From Ruegeria marisrubri (GTDB lineage: Bacteria > Pseudomonadota > Alphaproteobacteria > Rhodobacterales > Rhodobacteraceae), in contig NZ_LQBQ01000001.1 of NCBI RefSeq assembly GCF_001507595.1, positions 124,001 through 188,000 of the forward strand: a stretch of DNA of 64,000 nucleotides. Reading direction: 5' to 3'. Below, piece after piece: positions 26,992 to 35,327 of this stretch. How positions within the stretch are numbered: the stretch's first letter is position 1; each line of letters starts with the position of its first letter. A model generated the notes under the pieces. That model was not told the DNA's origin, made no database searches, and saw only the letters and a list, made by a program, of their open reading frames with translations. A program made the position numbers and the translations under genes.

Positions 26992-28223
26992 TTCTGAGAC
27001 CTCCACGGATGCGACTTGTACCAGGCAACGAGATAGGCGACCCCGGTTATCATTGCAAAGCCAAGCAGGTTGAAGAACAGGGCGCTGGCAGGATTCCGCC
27101 CTGTCAGGTCCAGGCCGACGCCGATAAGCCGCGCGGCGGCCATGGAAAAAACGAACACCGCCAGCGATTGCTGGCCGACCTTCGTGACTATGGCCAGCAC
27201 AATTCGCCAAGCTTCCGCCCCCAGCCCCCGCCCGGTGGCGACAAGGCGGGAGCCTCTCTCACCTGTGGCCACCCATCCGAGATAAGCCAGCGACAGAAAG
27301 TGCAGATAGCGCAGCAGGCCGAACTCGGTCTTGTTCTTCAGTTCTGCGATCGCGGGCCATGTCTTGAAAATCGACTTCGCGATGTCGCTGTTCCAGGCAT
27401 CGATCCAGTTCAGAACCTTCCACGAGCCGAAGGGGGACGAGACGATCAGGAACAGAACGGCGATCCAGATCAGCGTTTTCGACACCGGCGGGGCGGGAAT
27501 CCAGCCGCGCATGAAGGCGAAGCCGGTGAAAAACAGAAGCTGCCAGCCGAAGGGGTTGAAAAACCATTGCCGGTCCGACCAAGGCTCGGCCGGCAGGGCC
27601 AGCGCGCCGGTCTGCGCGACCAGCCAGATCGTGACCGAGGTCGCGGCGACCGCCCAGAACCCGATCTGCGAAAGCGCCATCATCAGCGGCATCATCGCCA
27701 GCACCACCAGATACATCGGCAGGATGTCGAAATAGTTCGGCACGTAGGTCAGGGTGAACAGCCCGACCATCTGCGGCATCGGATCATTGAAGAAGTGCTG
27801 CAGGTTCAGTGAGGCGACGTAGCTTTTCTCGAAACTGCCCGACAGATCCAGCGCGGCCAGGGACATGGCGACAAAGAAGAACAGACCGATATGGGCCCAG
27901 TAAACCTGCCAGATCCGATAGGTGACCCGGGTGGTACCCATCCACCAGCCCCGACGCAGGAAGGCGCCTCCGAAAGCGATGGCCGAGGCCATGCCCGAGC
28001 AGAAGACAAAGATCTCGGCGGCATCCGAGAACCCGAAACGCGCCGGAATCCAGCCGGCCCAAGGGTTGCCGGGGATATGGGCGATCAGGATGATGAACAT
28101 CGCGATGCCACGGTAGAAATCCAGCCGCGGGTCGCGTGTGCGCGCAGGCGCGTCGGGCCTGGCCGCAGCCTGAGCAAAGTCTGTAACGGGCGAAACGGTC
28201 GCCATGCGCTTGCTGTCCTTCAT
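26988..28223 (-). CDS. opgC: OpgC, membrane acyltransferase that succinylates periplasmic glucans
   Basis: 411 residues with about ten transmembrane helices. RDPRLDFYRGIAMFIILIAHIPGNPW is the OpgC signature of the acyltransferase-3-like group, with the conserved His in the first helix region. It adds succinyl residues to glucans, giving them charge. The start may be the ATG at 28223 or 28205. It begins nine bases after the stop of the TPR gene and is followed by opgG and opgH. In Rhodobacter sphaeroides opgGIH and opgC form one operon; here no opgI is seen. Confidence 0.92.
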   Translation of the reverse strand: MKDSKRMATVSPVTDFAQAAARPDAPARTRDPRLDFYRGIAMFIILIAHIPGNPWAGWIPARFGFSDAAEIFVFCSGMASAIAFGGAFLRRGWWMGTTRVTYRIWQVYWAHIGLFFFVAMSLAALDLSGSFEKSYVASLNLQHFFNDPMPQMVGLFTLTYVPNYFDILPMYLVVLAMMPLMMALSQIGFWAVAATSVTIWLVAQTGALALPAEPWSDRQWFFNPFGWQLLFFTGFAFMRGWIPAPPVSKTLIWIAVLFLIVSSPFGSWKVLNWIDAWNSDIAKSIFKTWPAIAELKNKTEFGLLRYLHFLSLAYLGWVATGERGSRLVATGRGLGAEAWRIVLAIVTKVGQQSLAVFVFSMAAARLIGVGLDLTGRNPASALFFNLLGFAMITGVAYLVAWYKSHPWRSQK

Positions 28224-28232
28224 GATCCCGTA

Positions 28233-29603
28233 TTATTCGGCGGGTACGCTCTGTGCGCCTTTCCCTCCGCGCGCCGCGTCGATCAGGGCGCGGCGGGCAA
28301 GGGCATAGTTGTCTTCGCCGCCCGATCGTCTCGCGCGGCGGTCATCCAGTATCCGCAGCACCTCTTCCAGCCGGCCGGCGCGGATCCCCGCGTCGATCGT
28401 GATGCGTTCGAACACGTCGCGCTGGGCGTGCGATCCACCCGCCAGTTGCATCGAGTTGCGGGCGGCAAGCAGGTTGTCGAATGCGGCCCCGTATTGCGCC
28501 TCGCCGAAGGCCTCGAGCCCCCGCGCCGCCGCGACACCCGGGTTCGCCATGCGGCAGGTGATCTCGGTATCCGCGCGTGAGGCGTCCCGGTGGATTCGCC
28601 TCAGCAGGTTCGTGGTCGCTTCGGCCCGGTTGTCTCCGATCAGGGCCAGCAGATAATGCAGGTCGGCAAAGATCAGGCAGCCATCCTCGGTGCGTGCGGC
28701 GCTCAGGTCGGCCAACTCCTCCCAGCGGTTGCCGATATCGACGCCTTCGAGTTCCAGCCGCATGAGCAGCGAGGTCGCGTTGGATATGTCGCGATAGTCG
28801 TCCGTCTTGTCCTTGCGGATTTCCGTGTCATAGAGGTCAAGCACCCGGTCGATCTGACCGAGATCCAGATGCATCAGCGCCTTGTGCCACCAGACGTGGT
28901 AGCGGAAATTGTTGCAATGCGCCCATGCGCTTTCGCGCCCGGCGAACCATTCCAGCCCGCGCGCCGCACGGCCTGTCATGTCGTGGACATGGGCAACCGC
29001 GTGCAGTCCCCAGGCGTCGTCCGAAACCATCCACAACGCCTGACGCCCGGCGATCTCGGCCTTTTCATACGCGCCGGTTTCCTCCAGCGCGAAGGCATGG
29101 CAGCCCAGCAGGTAACCGCGCCCCGGATGATCGGGCTCGTAGGCGGGCATTACCCGTTCGATCGAGCGCCGCATGCCCGCGCTGTCCCCCAGAACGAACC
29201 GGATCGCGTGGCTGAGTTTCATCGCCAGCGTGTCCTGCGGGTGATCGCGCAGGACGGCCTCGAACTCCTGCACCGCCAGGCTGGGGCTGCCGGCCAGCCA
29301 GAGCCGCAGCGCCTCGACATAGTGCCGCTCGCGGGGAGAGGCCGGGTGAGCGGCCATTGCGGCATCGGCGGCCGCCAGCGCCTCGGTGGCGACCGGATAC
29401 AGCTCGCGCCGCCCCAGCAGCAGCATGAACAGCCCCTTGGTGGCGTGGCCCAGAGTAAAACCGGGCTCCAGCTCCAGAACCTTGCCCAGATGTTGCGGCG
29501 TAACGGCGGCATGGGCCATGAACCCCAGCAGAACGCCGTTCCACGCCTCGATGCTGTCCGCGTGGGTCAGGCTGTTCATCTGTCCAAAAACGTCTTGCTT
29601 CAT
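28233..29603 (-). CDS. TPR protein of the TTC38 family
   Basis: 456 residues from MKQDVFGQMNSLTHADSIEAWN; an upstream extension lacks family features. Helical tetratricopeptide-like repeats run throughout. The segment GLHAVAHVHDMTGRAARGLEWF followed by WAHCNNFRYHVWWHKALMHLDLG, with several conserved His and Trp, is the fingerprint of tetratricopeptide repeat protein 38, whose biochemical role is unknown. No signal peptide. Nine bases before opgC on the same strand, so it is probably co-transcribed with the glucan genes, which may hint at a link, but this is inference. Confidence 0.85.
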   Translation of the reverse strand: MKQDVFGQMNSLTHADSIEAWNGVLLGFMAHAAVTPQHLGKVLELEPGFTLGHATKGLFMLLLGRRELYPVATEALAAADAAMAAHPASPRERHYVEALRLWLAGSPSLAVQEFEAVLRDHPQDTLAMKLSHAIRFVLGDSAGMRRSIERVMPAYEPDHPGRGYLLGCHAFALEETGAYEKAEIAGRQALWMVSDDAWGLHAVAHVHDMTGRAARGLEWFAGRESAWAHCNNFRYHVWWHKALMHLDLGQIDRVLDLYDTEIRKDKTDDYRDISNATSLLMRLELEGVDIGNRWEELADLSAARTEDGCLIFADLHYLLALIGDNRAEATTNLLRRIHRDASRADTEITCRMANPGVAAARGLEAFGEAQYGAAFDNLLAARNSMQLAGGSHAQRDVFERITIDAGIRAGRLEEVLRILDDRRARRSGGEDNYALARRALIDAARGGKGAQSVPAE

Positions 29604-29783
29604 GCCAGGGTCCAATCCGTCTGCGAGAAAAAGGTGCGACTTGCTTAGCCGACAGTATTGGGTTGCCGCTCCGGGATCGACGCCGCTCGCGAATTGGTGA
29701 AAGGCCGTGTGCAAAAGCGAGAAAAAAACCGCTTGTTCAAGCACATGTTTCAGCGGCGTTCCGCCGGTGGAGCAACAAGTGTT

Positions 29784-30968
29784 TCAGTCTTCGAAGGGAT
29801 ACTGCGCGTTCAGAACCGCCTGAGTGTCTGCCCCGAAGGAGGGCGGGGCATGGCGGTAGGTGACCGGCGTGCGCGACAGTTTCAGCGGATTGCCGATCAG
29901 ACGGGCCTCAGCGGGCGCGGCCTGCATCGAAATCTGCATCCCGCGGGCGGCCACCTGATCCGAGGCAAAAACCTGATCGAGCGTCTGAACCGGCCCGACC
30001 GGGACCTTCAGCGCCTCAAGTCCGGCGATCATGTCCTCTGACCGCCGCATCTGAACGGCCGGTCGCAGCACGGCATTGAGGGCATCGCGATGTTCCAGCC
30101 GCGCCGGGTTGGTGGCGAAACGCGGGTCATCCGGCAACTCGCCCAGTCCGAGATATTCGCAGAGCCGCCGGAACTGGCTGTCATTGCCAACGGCCAGAAT
30201 GACATGCCCGTCGGAGGTCTCAAAGACGTCGTAGGGCACGATGTTCGGGTGCCCATTGCCCCGCCGCTGCGGAACCTGTCCGGATGTCAGGTAGTTCACG
30301 CCCTCGTTGATCAGCCACGCAATCTGGGTATCCACCAGCGCCAGGTCGATCCACTGGCCCTCGCCGGTCAGATCGCGGTGGCGCAGCGCTGCCAGAATGC
30401 CGACGGCCGCGTACATCCCGCACATCACGTCGGCGATGCCCACGCCCACTTTCATCGGCATTCCGTCGGGTTCACCGGTCAACGACATGATCCCGCCATA
30501 GCCCTGCGCCATCAGGTCGTAGCCCGGCTTGGCCGCGTTCGGCCCGGTCTGGCCAAAGCCCGAGATCGAGCAATAGACCAGACCCGGCAAGTCGCGCGAC
30601 AGGGTCTGGTAGTCCAGCCCGTATTTCGCCAGCCCGCCGGGCTTGAAATTCTCGATCAGAATGTCCGCATGTGACGCCAGCCGCCGGATCGCCTGCTGCC
30701 CCTCGGGCGTGGTGATGTCCACGGCCACCGATTTCTTGTTCCGGTTCGCGGCCATGAAATAGGCGCTCAGATCGGAACGGTTCCCCTCGGCATCCTTCAG
30801 ATAGGGCGGCCCCCATTGCCGTGTGTCATCTCCGCCCGTGGCGGGGTTTTCGATCTTGATGACGCTCGCGCCGAGATCGCCCAGCAACTGCGTGCAGGTG
30901 GGCCCGGCCAGGATGCGGCTGAGGTCCAGAACCTTGACACCCTTCAGCGGTCCTTCAGATGCGGCCAT
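29784..30968 (-). CDS. CaiB/BaiF-type CoA transferase
   Basis: 394 residues from the second of two adjacent ATGs (30971 and 30968); GGAGG is five bases before the latter. Class III CoA transferase: ILAGPTCTQLLGDLGASVIKIE at the N-terminus, NFKPGGLAKYGLDY, and Asp151 in KPGYDLMAQG, aligned with the catalytic Asp169 of formyl-CoA transferase. It moves CoA between carboxylic acids. Overlaps the upstream ThDP enzyme gene by 14 bases. Although this resembles an frc-oxc pair, the partner does not look like oxalyl-CoA decarboxylase, so the acids are unknown. Confidence 0.9.
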   Translation of the reverse strand: MAASEGPLKGVKVLDLSRILAGPTCTQLLGDLGASVIKIENPATGGDDTRQWGPPYLKDAEGNRSDLSAYFMAANRNKKSVAVDITTPEGQQAIRRLASHADILIENFKPGGLAKYGLDYQTLSRDLPGLVYCSISGFGQTGPNAAKPGYDLMAQGYGGIMSLTGEPDGMPMKVGVGIADVMCGMYAAVGILAALRHRDLTGEGQWIDLALVDTQIAWLINEGVNYLTSGQVPQRRGNGHPNIVPYDVFETSDGHVILAVGNDSQFRRLCEYLGLGELPDDPRFATNPARLEHRDALNAVLRPAVQMRRSEDMIAGLEALKVPVGPVQTLDQVFASDQVAARGMQISMQAAPAEARLIGNPLKLSRTPVTYRHAPPSFGADTQAVLNAQYPFED

Positions 30969-32577
30969 CATATCCTCCACGGTCGATCTCGGCGGCGATG
31001 ACGGTAAAGGTTTCGGCCTGCATCGCCTGTTCCAGCGCTGCCCGCAGTTCGGCCCGGTTGCGGACGGTGTGGCCACATCCACCGAAGGCCCGCCCCACGG
31101 CGGCGAGGTCATGCCAGCCGAAATCCACGCCCCGGTTCGCCATCTGTCGTCCGCGCTGCTTCATTTCGATCAGGGCCAGGCTGGCATCGACGAAGACAAG
31201 GAAAATGGGGTTTCCGCCCATTTCCGAGGCCGTGGACAACTCTCCGGCCGTCATCAGGAAACCCGCGTCGCCGGTAAAGCAGATGACTGGACGATCCGGC
31301 GCGGCGAGTTTTACCCCGATGGCCATCGGCACCCCGCAGCCCATGGTGCAGAGCGCCGAGGACTGGATCAGTTCGCGCGGTTCGGAACATTGCCACATCT
31401 GCGACAGCAGGATGCGATGCGCCCCGGTGTCGGCCGTCGCAAGGGTGTTCGCGGGCATCACCCTGTGCGCCTCGTCGATCACCGCGGCGGGCCCCCAGTC
31501 ATCATCCCGCGGAAAGGCCTGTGCCAGCGCGTCCTTGACGGCCTGCGGTTCGCCGCCTTCCCAGGTCTTGCGCGCGGGATTGCCCTTGGCGAGCGCCTCG
31601 AGGGTCGCCCCTGTATCGGCCACGAAATTCAGCCCGGCCTGATGCATGTAGTGGTCGTTCACCGCCGCAGATATGTCGATCACGCGCTGGCGGTCCGGAT
31701 CCCATGCCTCGCGCCAGCCCGGCCGCATCTCGATCGGGTCGTAGCCAAGGCAGAGGATGAGATCGGCCTTTTCGACCAGCGGCAACAGGTGTTTGTCGGC
31801 CAGCGGCGACAGGCCCGCCCCTCCAAGGCACAGCGGGTGGTCCTCGGGAACCACCCCTTTCGCCTTGTAGGTGGTGACGAAGGGGATGTTGAAATGCTCG
31901 ACAAAGGCGCGCAGGACCTGCGCAGAGCCATCGTAGAGCACATCCAGCCCGATGACGGCCAAGGGCCGCTGGGCCGCGGCCAGCCAGCGGCGCGCCTGCT
32001 CGAGGCCCGTGCCCTGGGGAACGACCGGCGCAGCCGGAACCAGCCGGCGCCGTTTCGGTGACTCCACCCGCGTTTCCGCGACCGAGATCGGAACGTCGAT
32101 ATGCACCGGGCCGGGGCGTGCTTGCGTGGCCAGCGATACCGCCTTGTCGGCGATGATGTCCGCGCCACCGGGCGTCAGCCGGAACGTGCCCTTGGTGATC
32201 GGGTCGAATACCCGCTCATGGTCGATGATCTGATGGGTATAGGTCAGCGCCTCGTCCGCATCGACGCAGCCGGTCAGCACGATCATCGGCACCCGGTCCT
32301 GCAAGGTGTTGGCGACCACGTTGATCCCGTTCATCGCGCCGGGCCCTAGGGTCGCGACCAGAATGGCGGGCGCTCCGTCGCGATGATGCACGCCCTCGGC
32401 CATGAATCCGGCCGCGTTTTCATGCTTGGCAAGGTGAAAGGTGATCCCCGCCTGTTCCAGCGCATCCACCAGCGTCAGCACCTCGCCGCCCGGCATGCCG
32501 AAGGCATGGCGGCACCCCGCCTCGTAGAGCCGCCTTGCCAGAAGATCCGCGGCGCGGGGCATCGTTTCGTCCATCAT
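30955..32577 (-). CDS. Thiamine-diphosphate enzyme of the acetolactate synthase-like family
   Basis: 540 residues with the three ThDP-enzyme domains. The cofactor-activating glutamate is Glu53 in LAKHENAAGFMAEG and the Mg-ThDP motif begins GDAGFLMTAGE at 436 and ends near GGN. Family members decarboxylate 2-oxoacids or make acyloins. It is not a close match to biosynthetic IlvB (no adjacent small subunit). RBS GGAG is five bases from the ATG at 32577. Coupled to the CoA transferase, so both may degrade one 2-oxoacid or acyl-CoA compound. Confidence 0.82.
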   Translation of the reverse strand: MMDETMPRAADLLARRLYEAGCRHAFGMPGGEVLTLVDALEQAGITFHLAKHENAAGFMAEGVHHRDGAPAILVATLGPGAMNGINVVANTLQDRVPMIVLTGCVDADEALTYTHQIIDHERVFDPITKGTFRLTPGGADIIADKAVSLATQARPGPVHIDVPISVAETRVESPKRRRLVPAAPVVPQGTGLEQARRWLAAAQRPLAVIGLDVLYDGSAQVLRAFVEHFNIPFVTTYKAKGVVPEDHPLCLGGAGLSPLADKHLLPLVEKADLILCLGYDPIEMRPGWREAWDPDRQRVIDISAAVNDHYMHQAGLNFVADTGATLEALAKGNPARKTWEGGEPQAVKDALAQAFPRDDDWGPAAVIDEAHRVMPANTLATADTGAHRILLSQMWQCSEPRELIQSSALCTMGCGVPMAIGVKLAAPDRPVICFTGDAGFLMTAGELSTASEMGGNPIFLVFVDASLALIEMKQRGRQMANRGVDFGWHDLAAVGRAFGGCGHTVRNRAELRAALEQAMQAETFTVIAAEIDRGGYDGRI

Positions 32578-32653
32578 CCATGCTCCAGTTCAGTCCCTCT
32601 GCCGCAGAATGCGGTGGCGGGGGCAGGGCGCAACCCGCATCACGGCAGTGTGA

Positions 32654-33118
32654 CTACTCGGTGGCCGCTTGGGCGATGGCCTGAAAGCGGTCATCCAGTT
32701 CCCCGGCAATCGACGCAAGCGCATCGCCGCCTTCGTTCATGTAGGGCGCAAAGACGAGGCTGGGCGTCTTGTAGGACAGCGTCGCCGTGCCGTCGGCATT
32801 TTCCGTCACATAGAATCGGATCGGCGCCTCGATCATGGCCGCGGTCGAGCTTTCCAGCACCCGCACGGCGTAGTCGTTGTTGAACACGCCGATCACGCGG
32901 TTGCCCGGAATGGTTATGCCACGCGCGGCGGCGGCCTTGGTCGGGCCGGCCTGCGTGACCACGATCAGCCCCCGCGCCTTGACCGCCTCGGTCACGTCGG
33001 AAACCAACACGTCATAGGATTTCGCGGTAGGCATGACGACCCACCCCTCGCGCGGCCCAAGGTCGCCGGACCATAGGGGCGATGCGGCAAGGCACAGGGC
33101 GGCCCAAAGAAATCTCAT
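32654..33118 (-). CDS. Exported DUF302 family protein
   Basis: 154 residues from MRFLWAALCLAASPLWSGDLG, a short signal peptide with a single cysteine at position 9 inside the hydrophobic core rather than a lipobox. The DUF302 domain spans about 45-115 (VTEAVKARGLIVVTQAGPTKAA, then FYVTENADGTATLSYKTPS). The family fold binds heterogeneous small ligands and no role is established. It stands alone on the minus strand, divergent from the DUF1636 gene across 149 bases. Confidence 0.82.
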   Translation of the reverse strand: MRFLWAALCLAASPLWSGDLGPREGWVVMPTAKSYDVLVSDVTEAVKARGLIVVTQAGPTKAAAARGITIPGNRVIGVFNNDYAVRVLESSTAAMIEAPIRFYVTENADGTATLSYKTPSLVFAPYMNEGGDALASIAGELDDRFQAIAQAATE

Positions 33119-33267
33119 TGTCTCGCCTCCAACTGGTTTCCCTGAACTTGATGCCAGATTTCCGGCTGTACCGGCGTCACAATCTCGTGCTTCAAGCGCG
33201 AGGCGCGCCTTGCGTCCGGCGCGGGAAACCCGCAGAAACGGCACCAGCCACGAAAAAGGAGTCCGGC

Positions 33268-33627
33268 ATGAATGCCGCTCGTATCCGCCTGTCGATCTGC
33301 ACCAGCTGCTCGGGCCAGCGCGACCGCGCCGCCGAACGGCAAGCCGTGGCCGAGGCTCTGGCCCATGCGGGGTTGGCGGATCGGGTCGATCTGGAAGAGC
33401 ACGCCTGTTTCAGCGCTTGCGCGCAGCCCGTGGCCGTGGGGCTGCAGGGGCAGGGGATGGCGTCGTATGTCTTCGAGGGGATCGATCCGGTCGCGGACGC
33501 CGCCGACATCGCGGCGACCTGCCGGACCTACCTGGACAGCCAGTCGGGCTGGATCGAAGACGCCCGGCCTTGCGGGCGGATTCGCGAGTGTCTCAGGGCG
33601 CGGTTGCCCGCGCTTCAGTCCACCTGA
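33268..33627 (+). CDS. DUF1636 cysteine-rich protein (first of two in the window)
   Basis: 119 residues from the ATG at 33268, with AAGGAG seven bases upstream. Cysteines occur as CTSC near the start, then CFSAC and a late CGRIREC; this spacing resembles thioredoxin-like [2Fe-2S] ferredoxins, and DUF1636 proteins are often encoded with B12 genes. Here it is separated from the cob operon but next to the cobalt module. Its 3' end overlaps the His-rich protein gene convergently by 13 bases. A metal or electron carrier is likely; the exact job is unknown. I found no B12 box upstream. Confidence 0.8.
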   Translation: MNAARIRLSICTSCSGQRDRAAERQAVAEALAHAGLADRVDLEEHACFSACAQPVAVGLQGQGMASYVFEGIDPVADAADIAATCRTYLDSQSGWIEDARPCGRIRECLRARLPALQST

Positions 33628-34103
33628 ACTGTCACCGAGGCGCTGACCGGCACGTTGTCCACCGTCAGCGGGCTGTGGCTGTTGGCGTTCAGTGAGACTT
33701 CGACCTCGACCGCGCCCTTGGGCAGGTCGGGGATATGCATCCAGTTGCCATAAAGGCGCGCCAGCTTGGTGCCGTTCACATAGACATGGGCGTGCCCTTC
33801 GCCGGGTTTGTCCTCGAGCGAGGCATTCTCGGGCGAAAAGCGGAAGTTCCGCGGCATGACATGCAGGTTCCAGCCGGACATCGGATCTTTCAGCAACTCG
33901 ATCTCGAGGCCCGGGGCATTTTCGCCGGCCGGAAGGTTCACGGCCGCAGCATGTGAATGGTCGTGGGACGCTGTCGCGCCGTGGTGGGACGGGTCGGAAT
34001 GGTCGTGACCGTCAAGCGTGACGCCGTTGGCGGCGGCGAAGAGAAAGCCTGCACCTCCACCAAAGACCAGGCCGATCGCGAACAAAGCGAGTGATCGGGA
34101 CAT
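33615..34103 (-). CDS. Membrane-anchored His-rich protein next to cbtA
   Basis: 162 residues from the ATG at 34103, which has AAAGGA six bases upstream; a nearer-terminator ATG at 34121 directly follows a T run and is unlikely. One N-terminal helix (LALFAIGLVFGGGAGFLFAA) anchors or exports it. Then comes a linker dense in metal ligands (DGHDHSDPSHHGATASHDHS) and a beta-rich domain with MHIPDLPKGAVEVEVSLNAN. The context directly after cbtBA and their terminator suggests periplasmic cobalt or nickel handling. No established family is recognised. Confidence 0.75.
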   Translation of the reverse strand: MSRSLALFAIGLVFGGGAGFLFAAANGVTLDGHDHSDPSHHGATASHDHSHAAAVNLPAGENAPGLEIELLKDPMSGWNLHVMPRNFRFSPENASLEDKPGEGHAHVYVNGTKLARLYGNWMHIPDLPKGAVEVEVSLNANSHSPLTVDNVPVSASVTVQVD

Positions 34104-34121
34104 TTCGATTCCTTTGGACAT

Positions 34122-34149
34122 GGAAAACCCGCCGAATTTCTCCGGCGGG
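34122..34149 (-). terminator. Intrinsic terminator after cbtA
   Basis: On the minus strand CCCGCCG pairs with CGGCGGG around an eight-base loop and is followed by TTTTCC. It lies 15 bases past the cbtA stop and inside the leader of the His-rich protein gene, so cbtBA transcription should end here at least in part. Confidence 0.8.
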
Positions 34150-34164
34150 CGTTTTGCGTGGTTG

Positions 34165-34863
34165 TCAGGCAGTGACCGAGGCGTGTTTGCCTTCGCTCTG
34201 CCAGAAGTAACCTGCAAAGCTGCCGACCAGCACCCATGCCGCCATACCGACGCCAAAGGCGCGGGCGGCGAACAGGGCGCCGATCTCGGTCGGAACGGGG
34301 CCTGCGAAACTGTCGGGCTCGGGCGCTCCGATCAGGTGCGGCGCCATCAGCAGGATCGCCGCGATGACATAGCTGGCGACGTTTCCGCCAAAGGCGATCA
34401 ACCACATGGCGATGCCCGCGGCAGCCACCGTCGCGGTCCACCAGATCTGGCGCGCGCCGATTTCGGCGGCGGCCACACCCGGCACTTCGGGGGCCAGCGA
34501 CAGGCCCGGGGCAAAGTGAAAGGTGACGAAACCCGCAAGCCCCCACAGGATGCCGGTGCGGGCGTTGACCTCATGCCCCTGGCGTTCGGCCAGCGACATC
34601 AGCGCCACCAGAACCAGCGCATAGCCGGTGTAGGTCAGCATCGAGAAGACGACGCTGAGCGCATCCCGCATGGGCTCGGCGAACGGGCCGGGAAGCTCGG
34701 GATGGGCGGATACATAGCCGCCTCCGAAATGCACCAGTTCGCCGGATTCATACAGTTCGGCGTGGAGCAGGACGGGTTGAACGAATACAAGCTGCAGCAG
34801 AGCGGCAATTAGCCCTGCTGCAGCGCCAGCGAACAACGCGCTGGTCAGAATACGACTGAACAT
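34165..34863 (-). CDS. cbtA: Cobalt transporter subunit CbtA
   Basis: 232 residues from MFSRILTSALFAGAAAGLIAALLQ and about five transmembrane helices, as known for CbtA. Conserved marks include LLHAELYESGE and TFHFAPGLSLAPEVPG. CbtA is thought to move cobalt across the inner membrane together with the small CbtB, on the basis of B12-riboswitch association rather than purified transport data. Starts 4 bases after the cbtB stop. Confidence 0.92.
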   Translation of the reverse strand: MFSRILTSALFAGAAAGLIAALLQLVFVQPVLLHAELYESGELVHFGGGYVSAHPELPGPFAEPMRDALSVVFSMLTYTGYALVLVALMSLAERQGHEVNARTGILWGLAGFVTFHFAPGLSLAPEVPGVAAAEIGARQIWWTATVAAAGIAMWLIAFGGNVASYVIAAILLMAPHLIGAPEPDSFAGPVPTEIGALFAARAFGVGMAAWVLVGSFAGYFWQSEGKHASVTA

Positions 34864-34867
34864 GGTC

Positions 34868-35038
34868 TTAGTGGCAGGGGAAGCCGGTTGCGTGGCGCAC
34901 ATCATGAGCGGCGTCATGCAGGGCGGATGCCTGAACATGGCCGGCTACGGTGATGATCCCGAAGCCCAGAACCACGGCAAACAGTGCCGACAGATAGGTC
35001 GAACCGGCAGCGGATGCCTTGAGTGTTTTGGTCGTCAT
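34868..35038 (-). CDS. cbtB: Cobalt transporter subunit CbtB
   Basis: 56 residues: one transmembrane helix (LSALFAVVLGFGIITVAGHV) followed by the CbtB signature HDAAHDVRHATGFPCH, a cluster of His and one Cys likely to bind cobalt in the periplasm. Full length for the family. Only 50-odd bases separate it from the riboswitch, which should turn off cbtBA when cobalamin is plentiful. Confidence 0.94.
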   Translation of the reverse strand: MTTKTLKASAAGSTYLSALFAVVLGFGIITVAGHVQASALHDAAHDVRHATGFPCH

Positions 35039-35087
35039 TTCTTGTCCTCCTGAGCCGCCGCACCCGACGGCTGGTCTTGCGTTTCTC

Positions 35088-35245
35088 GCCTGGCAGGTCT
35101 CCTGGCTCGCGGGTCGCTGCCTCTGTTCGCCTTCCCCCCGGGTTGGGCCGGGAGTGGCTGGTTGAACAGAGGCTAACCGCTTACAGTCGCGGGGGCGGCT
35201 TTGGCCTGACCGCATCGGCGGCGCACCAAATTCCCTCTTAGCAGC
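35088..35245 (-). promoter_or_regulatory. Cobalamin (AdoCbl) riboswitch controlling cbtBA
   Basis: Read on the minus strand, the leader has the conserved core GCCGCCCCCGCGACTGTAA, then AGCCACT, GGGGGAAGGCG and finally the B12 box AGCCAGGAGACCTGCCA at 35107-35091. These occur in the order and spacing of the class-I cobalamin riboswitch. The aptamer ends about 50 bases upstream of cbtB, enough room for an RBS-sequestering expression platform. The 80 bases beyond, to the cobF stop, show no gene. Confidence 0.93.
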
Positions 35246-35327
35246 CGGATTGCCCCGGCATGACCAGACATTTCCTTTCTAGCCGCGAAGCCCCTTTTGG
35301 CGCAATCACCATTTGCGACCTTTCGCG

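Noticed and set aside
29784..32577. Oxalate degradation pair frc-oxc
   Set aside because: The ThDP enzyme lacks a convincing resemblance to oxalyl-CoA decarboxylase, so the name was not applied.
33119..33267. A third cobalamin riboswitch before the DUF1636 gene at 33268
   Set aside because: No B12 box or conserved core could be found on the plus strand in this interval.
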